A stretch of 64,000 bases of DNA from contig JADJOC010000009.1 of the NCBI GenBank assembly GCA_016713965.1, forward strand, positions 62,001-126,000, in the 5' to 3' direction. The stretch comes from Chitinophagaceae bacterium. Lineage in GTDB: Bacteria; Bacteroidota; Bacteroidia; Chitinophagales; Chitinophagaceae. Under the pieces are notes generated by a model. It had not been told where the DNA came from. It saw only the letters and a program-made list of their open reading frames with translations, and searched no databases. This document shows, one piece after another, positions 1-7,071 of the stretch. Both the position numbers and the translations under genes were made by a program. Within the stretch, counting starts at the first letter, position 1, and each line of letters starts with the position of its first letter.

Positions 1-842
1 TATTTTTCTGCACTGGAAATCGCCAAAAGAAGGTTTTTATAAAACTTTGGATAGACATCTAATTTGTAATAGACATCTTTTTTTGAAAAATCTTTCCCTT
101 CGGTCACTTTATTCTTTTCGTATGTTTCTTTTAAATCTGCAAGCTTTTCTTTTACAGCACTAAGATCTGCATTAGGATTGGCAGAGCTGGCTTCCAGGTC
201 ATTTAATATATCTTTAAATGCACTCAAATCAGTTTTCATTGGTATCACCAAGTGTTTAATAGGCGATTTTTGCAAAAAAACCATTTCTGCATCACTACTA
301 AGCTTAGAAGCCCTGTTAATTGCCCGCCTCATTTTAGAATATACAGAATCTGCCTGCTCCTCCATACCTTCCATTAATTTATCTGATGTGGAAAAATCAT
401 CTGTCGCAAAAGTTTTTTTAGTTAAATAGTCTTCGATGCTGGCGCAATCAGTTTTAATTTTTTTAAACAGCACCTCACACTCACTAAACAGTTGTGGTAC
501 ACTTTTATCAGGGTATCCGGCAGGTGCCACAGGAATGGCATTATTCCTGTTAGGTATATCTAAATAACTTTTGCTTCCTAAATAATGCACTGATGCGTCT
601 TCATTCTTAGATAATCTTTCTTTGTTACCATCATATGTACTTCTGATTGATTCCATTGTTGTAACTATTTTTGAATTTCTGTTAAAAAATTCAACCAGCT
701 GGTTACCATACTTTATTATAGCTGATGCCTGCGCTTCAGTCCATTTTGGAGTTTTACCCGCAGTGGTATTTTTATTTTGTGCTACTACCATACCGGCAGC
801 CAGACAGCAAATTATTACACACAAAAATGTTTTTAATTTCAT
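1..842 (-). CDS. Secreted helical protein of unknown function, 3' end outside window
   Basis: The minus strand is open from an ATG at 842 to the left edge, about 280 codons without a stop, so the gene is cut by the window. The first 22 residues (MKLKTFLCVIICCLAAGMVVAQ) form a clear Sec signal peptide, hence a periplasmic or surface location. The rest is charged and predicted mostly helical (repeated Lys/Glu/Asp-rich stretches). I do not recognise the family with certainty. Size, signal and helical character would suit a DUF3829/YiiG-like protein, but that is a guess. No lipobox cysteine is seen. The two plus-strand reading frames across it are shadows. Confidence 0.7.
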   Translation of the reverse strand, partial: MKLKTFLCVIICCLAAGMVVAQNKNTTAGKTPKWTEAQASAIIKYGNQLVEFFNRNSKIVTTMESIRSTYDGNKERLSKNEDASVHYLGSKSYLDIPNRNNAIPVAPAGYPDKSVPQLFSECEVLFKKIKTDCASIEDYLTKKTFATDDFSTSDKLMEGMEEQADSVYSKMRRAINRASKLSSDAEMVFLQKSPIKHLVIPMKTDLSAFKDILNDLEASSANPNADLSAVKEKLADLKETYEKNKVTEGKDFSKKDVYYKLDVYPKFYKNLLLAISSAEK

Positions 843-919
843 AACAATTTATTTTTTATTTTATTTACTTTTTAAAGATGATTTTTAACTGCTATTTACA
901 TAAAAATATAAATATTAAT

Positions 920-1537
920 TTAAGTATATAGCCATGAAATACAATTATTATTAAAAATTAAAAAATGCACAACCAATTTTTGTTCACAGTTTTTAGAAAA
1001 AGTACAATGTGCCACTCCTTTTCCGGCTTTTATCTCGACCTGATTAATTCGTAGGTGTTTCTTAAAATCTATTTCACCAAGGCCATACCATTTATATAAG
1101 GTTTCTTTTACACTCCAGGCTATAGTCAGGTAAAGTTGTTTTTGAAGATGATCAATAAGCAATAATTCATTGGCAGATAAAAATTTGTGCTGTATTTTCT
1201 CGACTTTGTAAGTACACTGTTCAATATCCACACCTACCCTTTCCGTTTTACTCACCATTACAGCAGCATATTCTTTACAATGACTAATGGAAAAATGATA
1301 AACGTCTCCTTGCAAGAAAGGTTTGTTGGTAAAGGCAATTTTTATCAACTCTACCGGAAAACCAGGGAATAAGTACTGCAGCAAATACCTGCCTGCTAAA
1401 TGCTGCAACCTTTTATGCCAGTGGGTAATATCTTTCTGAAGTGGTACTTTTTGTAAGAAGAAATCCTCATTCTCGGTAATATGCCATACACCAAGTTTTG
1501 TATAATCGTTGATATTTTGTTGATAAACCAGTGGCAT
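920..1537 (-). CDS. 4'-phosphopantetheinyl transferase, Sfp/AcpT superfamily
   Basis: Transfers the 4'-phosphopantetheine arm of CoA to a serine of carrier proteins (fatty-acid, polyketide or peptide synthases) in the cytoplasm. The 205-residue length fits the Sfp class. Seen directly: the Mg-binding motif VGVDIE (D104, E106) and the second motif W141-S-V-K144-E145, both in the expected order, plus the upstream FSISHC segment. The start at 1537 leaves a short leader holding a TTGAATA word repeat. No carrier-protein gene is adjacent, so the substrate cannot be told from context; it could serve primary AcpP or a secondary metabolite system. Confidence 0.92.
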   Translation of the reverse strand: MPLVYQQNINDYTKLGVWHITENEDFFLQKVPLQKDITHWHKRLQHLAGRYLLQYLFPGFPVELIKIAFTNKPFLQGDVYHFSISHCKEYAAVMVSKTERVGVDIEQCTYKVEKIQHKFLSANELLLIDHLQKQLYLTIAWSVKETLYKWYGLGEIDFKKHLRINQVEIKAGKGVAHCTFSKNCEQKLVVHFLIFNNNCISWLYT

Positions 1538-1552
1538 TCTTCCGATTCAGTA

Positions 1553-1575
1553 TTGAATATTGAAAATTGAATATT
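1553..1575. repeat. TTGAATA word repeat
   Basis: Three near copies of the word TTGAATA/TTGAAAA lie in tandem between the divergent phosphopantetheinyl transferase and dcd genes. It is short and AT-rich, so chance is possible, but it matches the style of the other word repeats in this window (short unit, tandem, intergenic). Confidence 0.4.
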
Positions 1576-1630
1576 TATTTTTACAAAATAACAATTAAAC
1601 TATTTACGAACCCAACAATTATTATAAACA

Positions 1631-2167
1631 ATGATTCTTAGCGATAAACGGATTTTAGAAGAAATAGATAAAGGAACTATAAAAATAGAACCTTATAACA
1701 GGGAACAGTTAGGAAGCAATAGCTACGATGTGCATTTAGGAAAGCACCTGGCTACTTATACAAATAATGAACTGGATGCAAAAAAGCATAATGAAATTGA
1801 TCATTTTGACATCCCGGAAGAAGGTATTTTATTACTGCCACACAAATTTTACCTGGGTGTAACCCAGGAATATACGGAAACACATGCCCATGTTCCTTTT
1901 TTAGAGGGCAAATCATCTACGGGCAGGCTAGGCATAGATATTCATGCAACTGCAGGAAAAGGTGATGTAGGCTTTTGTGGCCACTGGACTTTAGAAATTT
2001 CTGTAAAACAACCCGTACGGGTATATGCTGGTATGCCCATCGGCCAGTTAATTTATTTTCCGGTGGATGGTGAAATTGAAGTAAAATATAACCAAAAGAA
2101 AAATGCAAAATATAGCGGTCAGCCTGATAAGCCGGTGGAAAGTATGATGTGGAAGAATAGTTTTTAA
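1631..2167 (+). CDS. dcd: dCTP deaminase
   Basis: Deaminates dCTP to dUTP, feeding dTTP synthesis; a homotrimeric cytosolic enzyme of the dUTPase fold. The 178-residue protein carries the trimer active-site segment EGKSSTGRLGIDIHATAG (residues 92-109) followed by TLEI, where E122 is the expected catalytic glutamate, and R99 matches the conserved second arginine. One oddity is K94 where the E. coli enzyme has R110. The C-terminal PDKPVESMMWKN tail fits the family. The start ATG at 1631 gives the usual MILSD N-terminus. The gene ends just before a 23-bp-arm palindrome. Confidence 0.93.
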   Translation: MILSDKRILEEIDKGTIKIEPYNREQLGSNSYDVHLGKHLATYTNNELDAKKHNEIDHFDIPEEGILLLPHKFYLGVTQEYTETHAHVPFLEGKSSTGRLGIDIHATAGKGDVGFCGHWTLEISVKQPVRVYAGMPIGQLIYFPVDGEIEVKYNQKKNAKYSGQPDKPVESMMWKNSF

Positions 2168-2172
2168 AAAGA

Positions 2173-2260
2173 CCACCGACGACGGACAACCGACCTCCGA
2201 TTTGCAAAGATCATTATTTAAAATAAAGTGAATCAGTGGTCGGTTGTCCGTCGTCGGTGG
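2173..2260. repeat. Long palindrome of the ACCGAC word family
   Basis: Two 23-bp arms (2173-2195 and 2238-2260) are perfect reverse complements, separated by 42 bases. Each arm is built from ACCGAC/GACGAC words. It lies between the converging ends of dcd and the DUF3810 gene, so it could act as a two-way transcription stop or mRNA 3'-end stabiliser, though it lacks a classic T-run. Related words recur inside gcvP (7722-7800) and the E2 gene (20431-20458). Confidence 0.85.
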
Positions 2261-2266
2261 CCACAC

Positions 2267-3346
2267 TTATATTTTTCCGAACTTTTTATAATATGCTATT
2301 AAAAATGAAGTAACCTGGTCATAGGCCAGCATTCCCTGGGGCTGTCCATTGCTCTTTAAATATTTTGCATACCCCCATCGTATAAAAGGTTCAACAGGAT
2401 TTTTATAACGGTTGTTAAAATCTTTCCATTCTTTTAAATCTGCTTTTACCGCAGGCAGCAGCTGTGCCATATACGTTTTAGCACTGGCAGAATCTGTAAT
2501 CATTAAATTTCTGTTACTGTAAATAGACAGATCAAGATAAAGGGAATAATGAAAAAGTGTATCCGGGCTGTTACTTGCAGCGAGGTAACCTACAAAATTT
2601 GCTTCCATTTCTTTTGCGTAGCCTACCTGGTGCGCTACTTCATGGCATGTGGTAAAAGGTTTTAAAAACTCAGGAATGTTTGTATTTACCTGGCTTTCGC
2701 CTGTAAAAGGATTATAGTACCCGGTAAACCCGGTATAATTGCCCAGCCAGCCCCACATTGATGGCTTGATGGAGGCAGGATGATAACTTAAAAATGGATA
2801 AATGTCTTTTACTTTATTATAAGCTTCACTTACTTTTTCGAACAATTCTTTATTGGAAGGATATGGCCGGGGATTATTGAGCAGCATAGCTTTTGACTCG
2901 TTGACCTTGTTTATAAGCAATTGATTAATGTCTTTTAAATCTTCGATGGCATACGGTTGCATATTTAATTGCAGCTGGTGTGCAATCCCCAGGCGGTTAT
3001 AATTTATACCCCAGAATATATTAAATACGATATAAATTAATCCTGTAATAATAATGGTACGCTGCAATCCTTTTAAAAATTTTTGCTTTGAAATAGTACG
3101 TTTGAAAACAGCCACTATAAATTTAATAAAAGAAAAAAGAAGCCAGCCCACTGCAAGGCCATACAGGATATCCCCAAAACTAACAGGCAGCCATCCGGTA
3201 ATCGTCCTGAAAAATATCCCGATTTTAGGGTAAATAAAAGAAGAATACCCGTTTTCTACCCTAACACTGCTGGCTGAATACCATTTTATAAAAATCACAA
3301 GAAAAATAGTAATTGTAATATAAATGCCCACTTTTCGTCTTTGCAT
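2267..3346 (-). CDS. DUF3810 family membrane protein with HExxH zinc-protease motif
   Basis: A 359-residue protein typical of the Bacteroidota DUF3810 family. The first 120 residues contain an N-terminal hydrophobic segment and two further membrane segments (around residues 58-80 and 95-113). The C-terminal half carries TCHEVAHQVG (H235, E236, H239) followed by KEMEANFVGYLAA, the arrangement of a gluzincin metallopeptidase where the later glutamate would be the third zinc ligand. This suggests an inner-membrane zinc peptidase, but activity and substrate are unknown for the family. It converges on dcd across a palindrome and is divergent from the yceD-rpmF operon. Confidence 0.85.
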   Translation of the reverse strand: MQRRKVGIYITITIFLVIFIKWYSASSVRVENGYSSFIYPKIGIFFRTITGWLPVSFGDILYGLAVGWLLFSFIKFIVAVFKRTISKQKFLKGLQRTIIITGLIYIVFNIFWGINYNRLGIAHQLQLNMQPYAIEDLKDINQLLINKVNESKAMLLNNPRPYPSNKELFEKVSEAYNKVKDIYPFLSYHPASIKPSMWGWLGNYTGFTGYYNPFTGESQVNTNIPEFLKPFTTCHEVAHQVGYAKEMEANFVGYLAASNSPDTLFHYSLYLDLSIYSNRNLMITDSASAKTYMAQLLPAVKADLKEWKDFNNRYKNPVEPFIRWGYAKYLKSNGQPQGMLAYDQVTSFLIAYYKKFGKI

Positions 3347-3431
3347 ATTCCGAAATTAAAAACAGTAGATTACTTAATAATAAATAATAATAAAAATAGT
3401 GGCAAATTAGTTCTTTTTCAGTTAAAAATAT

Positions 3432-3439
3432 TACCTTTG
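3432..3439 (+). promoter_or_regulatory. Bacteroidota promoter -7 element (TACCTTTG) for yceD-rpmF-plsX
   Basis: TACCTTTG matches the Bacteroidota sigma-A consensus TAnnTTTG and lies 21 bases before the chosen ATG at 3461. The -33 element is weak. Its position inside the upstream extension of the longest reading frame supports the internal start of the yceD-like gene. Confidence 0.7.
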
Positions 3440-3460
3440 CCGTCCTTTAAACCATCCATA

Positions 3461-4015
3461 ATGGCTAATAAACGGGCATTTGAGATTGCATTTGTGGGAT
3501 TAAAGCCCGGGATCCATGAGTTTAATTATGTTGTGGATGATAAGTTCTTTGTAGAAAAAGGGGCAACTGATATAAATAATATTAAAGCCAACGTTAAGCT
3601 TTTGCTTGATAAAAAAACTGGCTTTATGTTATTAAAATTTGAAATAGGCGGAACCGCTAACGTAATTTGCGATAGGTGCGGTAATACTATTTCGCAGGAT
3701 TTGTGGGATGAATTTAATATGGTAGTAAAACTGGTAGAGAATGCCGAAGAGATGAATGACCAGGAAGAGGATCCGGATGTTTTTTATTTGCCAAGAACAG
3801 AAAGCCATTTACAAATAGCTGGCTGGATTTATGAATTTGTACTATTAAGTGTGCCTATGCAGCGCATGTGTAAAATTGAAGAAGTTGGAGGGCCGCAATG
3901 CAATAAAGAAGTATTGGAAAAATTGAAATCAATGCAAATAAAAGATTTCGATAATAATGCCAATGATATTTGGAAAGGATTAGACCAGTTTAAAAACAAA
4001 AAAAAAAAAGAATAA
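3461..4015 (+). CDS. YceD/DUF177 family protein
   Basis: DUF177 (YceD) proteins are found directly before rpmF across bacteria and are linked to 23S rRNA or ribosome metabolism; the biochemical role is not settled. The 184-residue protein beginning MANKRAFEIAF contains the conserved central CDRCG and the late VPMQRMC-IEEVGGPQCNKEV segment of the family. The open frame continues upstream to 3341, but the good -7 element at 3432-3439 and the family length favour the ATG at 3461. A poly-A run near the stop encodes a lysine-rich tail. It is followed 19 bases later by rpmF. Confidence 0.9.
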   Translation: MANKRAFEIAFVGLKPGIHEFNYVVDDKFFVEKGATDINNIKANVKLLLDKKTGFMLLKFEIGGTANVICDRCGNTISQDLWDEFNMVVKLVENAEEMNDQEEDPDVFYLPRTESHLQIAGWIYEFVLLSVPMQRMCKIEEVGGPQCNKEVLEKLKSMQIKDFDNNANDIWKGLDQFKNKKKKE

Positions 4016-4034
4016 CAATATAAATTAAAAAGAT

Positions 4035-4229
4035 ATGCCAAATCCAAATAGGCGCCATTCTCAGCAACGCAGCGCAAAAAGGAGAACTCACTATAAGGCT
4101 ACAGAACCTACACTGAGTATTGATAAGACAACAGGAGAAACGCATGTTAGGCATCGTGCCCATGTAAGTGAAGGAAAATTATATTATAAAGGAAAAGTAG
4201 TGGCTGAAAAAGCACCGCTAAAAGCATAA
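4035..4229 (+). CDS. rpmF: 50S ribosomal protein L32
   Basis: A 64-residue basic protein starting MPNPNRRHSQQRSAKRRTH, the signature L32 N-terminus, followed by a short HVRHRAHV segment. It has none of the four cysteines of zinc-type L32, as usual in Bacteroidota. It is the second gene of the yceD-rpmF-plsX group and is followed by a strong terminator, so plsX may be transcribed mostly from its own signal. Confidence 0.97.
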   Translation: MPNPNRRHSQQRSAKRRTHYKATEPTLSIDKTTGETHVRHRAHVSEGKLYYKGKVVAEKAPLKA

Positions 4230-4245
4230 TATTTTAGATTGTATA

Positions 4246-4287
4246 TTCTAAATCCGGTATTCAAAATACCGGGTTTAGAATTTTTTT
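4246..4287 (+). terminator. Rho-independent terminator after rpmF
   Basis: Arms 4246-4261 and 4265-4280 pair over 16 bases with a single G-T pair and a 3-base loop, followed directly by seven T residues. It lies 17 bases after the rpmF stop codon. Confidence 0.9.
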
Positions 4288-4359
4288 ATTTATAAGCCGT
4301 ACATTGCATCACTAACTTGCTTAACAGATTGAATATTCTATAACGAAATATAGTTTACG

Positions 4360-5307
4360 ATGAAAATAGGATTGGATATGATGGGTGGCGATTTTGCTCC
4401 TCTGGAAGCTGTAAAAGGTGCTGCAGAATTTATTAATGCTACAAAAAACACTGTCCATTTAGTATTAATTGGTGATGAAGCCCAGATAAAACTTCACTTA
4501 CAATCTTACCCCATTCCTGATGAAAATTATAGTATCGTTCATGCAACGCAGGTAATAGAAATGAACGAGCATCCTACAAAAGCATTAAAAGAAAAGCAAC
4601 AATCATCTATAGCAATTGGTTTTCAATTATTAGCCACCGGCAAAGCTGATGCTTTTATCAGTGCTGGCAATACAGGTGCTATGATGGTAGGAGCTTTATT
4701 CAGCATAAAAACAATCGAGGGAATTTTAAGGCCAACTATTGGAGCTTATATGCCCAGGGAAAACGGCACACTCGGGCTATTGGTAGATGTAGGTTTAAAT
4801 GCAGATTGCAAACCAGAAAATTTAAACCAGTTTGCAGTGCTGGGATCTTTGTTTGCAAAATATATTTTGAATTTTGACCATCCAAAAGTAGGGCTGGTAA
4901 ATTTGGGAGAAGAAGAAGGAAAAGGCAATATTCTAGCACAGGCAGCCTACTCTCTTTTAAAAGAGAATAATCAAATAAATTTTATTGGCAACATTGAAGG
5001 CAGGGATATTCTGCTGGATAAGGCCGACGTATTAGTTTGTGAAGGATTTACTGGAAATGTAGTTTTAAAATTAGCCGAAAGCATTTATGATATTGTACAA
5101 CGCCGTAATATAAATGACGAGCATTTCGACCGCTTTAATTTTGAACAATATGGTGGTGTGCCGGTACTTGGCGTATCAAAGCCTGTAATTATCGGCCATG
5201 GCATTTCTCATGCTACTGCTTTTAAAAATATGATTCGCATTGCAGTAAGAATGATTGAGACTGATTTGCTGGGGAAGATGAAAGAGAGTTTCAAGGCGAG
5301 GATATAG
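4360..5307 (+). CDS. plsX: Phosphate acyltransferase PlsX
   Basis: Makes acyl-phosphate from acyl-ACP as the first step of PlsX/PlsY phospholipid synthesis; a peripheral cytosolic enzyme. The 315-residue protein opens with IGLDMMGGDFAPLEAV and has SAGNTGAMM (near residue 105) and GFTGNVVLK (near residue 230), all family hallmarks. Gene order yceD-rpmF-plsX is the common one; fabH, which usually follows, is missing here and the next sequence is a cut gene plus an insertion sequence, so a rearrangement may have separated them. Confidence 0.96.
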   Translation: MKIGLDMMGGDFAPLEAVKGAAEFINATKNTVHLVLIGDEAQIKLHLQSYPIPDENYSIVHATQVIEMNEHPTKALKEKQQSSIAIGFQLLATGKADAFISAGNTGAMMVGALFSIKTIEGILRPTIGAYMPRENGTLGLLVDVGLNADCKPENLNQFAVLGSLFAKYILNFDHPKVGLVNLGEEEGKGNILAQAAYSLLKENNQINFIGNIEGRDILLDKADVLVCEGFTGNVVLKLAESIYDIVQRRNINDEHFDRFNFEQYGGVPVLGVSKPVIIGHGISHATAFKNMIRIAVRMIETDLLGKMKESFKARI

Positions 5308-5416
5308 ATAATTCTCTGTATTTATTAAATAACAGCAGGTAATAATAGTGGAAAAATCTACTATCAAATAAAATGGAAAGGAATATTTGGTTAAATACCC
5401 CTTTCCATTTTATTCT

Positions 5417-5551
5417 TTAACAATCCGGACTTGATCCGCAAGAGCTTTCACATTCTCCACGACCACAACTAGTGATAGTTATGCAATCTCCACATCCCCA
5501 ATCGCAATCCCAACATGAATCAGGATGTGACCCGCAATCAACTTCGCAGAA
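5417..5551 (-). pseudogene. Cysteine-rich C-terminal gene fragment cut by insertion sequence
   Basis: On the minus strand a reading frame runs from the insertion-sequence junction near 5551 to a TAA at 5417-5419. It encodes about 44 residues with ten cysteines, in a pattern with CWDCDWGCGDC and CGRGECESSCGSSPDC. Its upstream part is absent because IS-derived sequence starts abruptly there. The cysteine spacing suggests disulfide bonds or metal binding, perhaps the tail of a secreted protein or a peptide precursor; the family is not recognised. The plus-strand frame that begins at 5472 fuses antisense of this gene to the transposase and is an artefact. Confidence 0.6.
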
Positions 5552-6475
5552 AAGATTTAAGTGCAAAAATTGCGGGATTTTATTTACCTCTAACAGGAAA
5601 GAACAGCGTATAAAAAATCGGTTTACCTGGTTTAAAAAATGGGTATTGGAACGACAAACTTATAAGACATTATCAAGGGACAGTGGTTATTCAATAGATA
5701 CACTTCAACGAACATTTTATACGCTACTTGAGCAAGCGCCTCAGATAAAAATTATTAAAAGAGGCCAGGTAAATCTTAGAATAGATGCTACTTATTTTAA
5801 AAAGTTTTGTTTATTGGCTTACCAGGATGATTTAGATGGATATACACAGCTTATCAGATTTTCTGATGGAGAACATTATGTAGAAATTAAAGAGGATTTA
5901 GATAACCTTATTCGCTTAGGATTACAATTAGAAAGTATTACCACCGATGGCCATAAAAGCATATTAAAAGCAATCAAAAAATCTATATCTGATGTTAAAG
6001 TGCAGCGTTGCCTTGTCCATATCCAGCGTATGTGCCTGTTGTGGCTTACACGCTATCCCAAGCATGAATCAGGCCAGCAACTTCGAGGTTTAATTTTAAT
6101 GCTGCAGAATAAAAACACACAATGATAAGTTGTTTTGGATTAAACAACTTGATAACTGGTATGTAATACATAAGGTATATATTAATGAGAAAACATTTAA
6201 GGAAAATTCTAAAAGATATTGGTACACTCACAAATTATTAAGGCGATCCTATTTTACCATAAAAAGAGCTTTACCTAATATGTTTCATTACTTATCTAAC
6301 CAAAAATACCTCATACAACAAATGGCATAGAAGGTTACTTTAGCCATTTAAAAAATCATTTAGATTTACACAGGGGTCTTACTCCAAAAAACAGAATCAA
6401 CTTTATTATGGTATGTATATTTTTCTAACAAAAAATGAGTTTTTAAAGCCATTGGGCTTACCAGAAAATGCATAA
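5552..6475 (+). pseudogene. Transposase remnant, IS256/IS1249-like, multiply frameshifted
   Basis: Encodes the zinc-ribbon end (CKNCG), helix-turn-helix-like region and a DDE catalytic core: RIDATYF, TTDGHKS, and NGIEGYFSHL, matching the copy at 14220-15250. Compared with that copy it has lost two bases near 6103 (causing an early stop at 6125), lost one C near 6301, gained a G near 6372 and lost two bases near 6404. At the A-run near 6260 it keeps the correct five A residues, where the other copy has four. It cannot make an active enzyme. The N-terminal part is missing. Confidence 0.85.
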
Positions 6476-6479
6476 AAAA

Positions 6480-6506
6480 GAGCAGCAAAACGCTGCTCTT
6501 TTTTTC
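6480..6506. terminator. Hairpin terminator inside the insertion sequence, copy A
   Basis: GAGCAGC and GCTGCTC arms around AAAAC with A residues before and seven T residues after form a two-way Rho-independent terminator just after the transposase stop. The same hairpin is in copy B at about 14193-14219. Confidence 0.75.
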
Positions 6507-6632
6507 AGTATAAGCTCTAATCTTATTGCTGATAAGTTGGTCTCCACCAGAGCTTATTTCCTCTTCAGATTAGATGACGCATTATAAGAATTTTCTTGGA
6601 AAAATCCACCAACCATTTTTCAGTACATTACC

Positions 6633-6970
6633 CATTTTAGATTTTATAGTTATGCTTACTCTTTTAAGGTTTTTCGGCAGTCACCTCATTCTCATAGAGA
6701 TACGTGTGTATATAATAGATTGATTTGTTACTTTAATTACATAATAATTTTATACTATTTTATTCAAATAACATAGATAAAAAATTTATAATATAATGAA
6801 TGCAATTAAATAACTGATTATATTAACTAATTCAAATTAAATAACATGAAGGGTAAAACTTGTAAAGAGTTTGTAAAATGTGAGTTTATTTTGAGAAGTT
6901 AGAATTTTTCATTTGTGTGAATTAATATTTTTGCCATTTTTAGTATACTAATCTTTGGCAGATAGCTTAA
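6633..6970. other. AT-rich gene-free stretch
   Basis: Very AT-rich sequence between the right end of insertion sequence copy A and the gcvP terminator. I see no credible reading frame, RNA or repeat in it. Confidence 0.5.
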
Positions 6971-7020
6971 AAGAAAAAGATATCAAGCAATCTCAATATA
7001 GGTTGCTTAATATCTTTTTA
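6971..7020 (-). terminator. Likely gcvP terminator
   Basis: An imperfect hairpin (arms about 6972-6991 and 7001-7020, words AAGATATCAAGCAA and TTGCTTAATATCTT) lies about 50 bases after the gcvP stop on the minus strand and is followed by a T-rich run in that direction. Confidence 0.65.
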
Positions 7021-7071
7021 TTATAGTTCAAAAACCAAAAACACTATAACTTAATGTTATGATAGCTAAAT

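Larger units (their letters stand above)
5552..6632 (+). mobile_element. IS256/IS1249-like insertion sequence, copy A, left end missing
   Basis: From about 5552 onward the sequence is nearly identical to the reverse complement of the element at 14064-15328. The first roughly 200 bases of that element, including its terminal repeat, are absent here. The right end keeps the terminal sequence containing CAACCATTTTTCAGTA (6610-6625) and the shared CATTACC. Copy A lies in inverted orientation to copy B, 7.4 kb away. Confidence 0.85.

Noticed and set aside
178..888. Plus-strand open frames at the left edge
   Set aside because: They run antisense to a long minus-strand gene with a clear signal peptide, and have no coding character.
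5472..6125. Open frame starting with HPQSQSQHESGCDPQSTSQ as a complete transposase
   Set aside because: Its first 27 residues are antisense of the cysteine-rich fragment. The true transposase N-terminus, seen in copy B, is missing.
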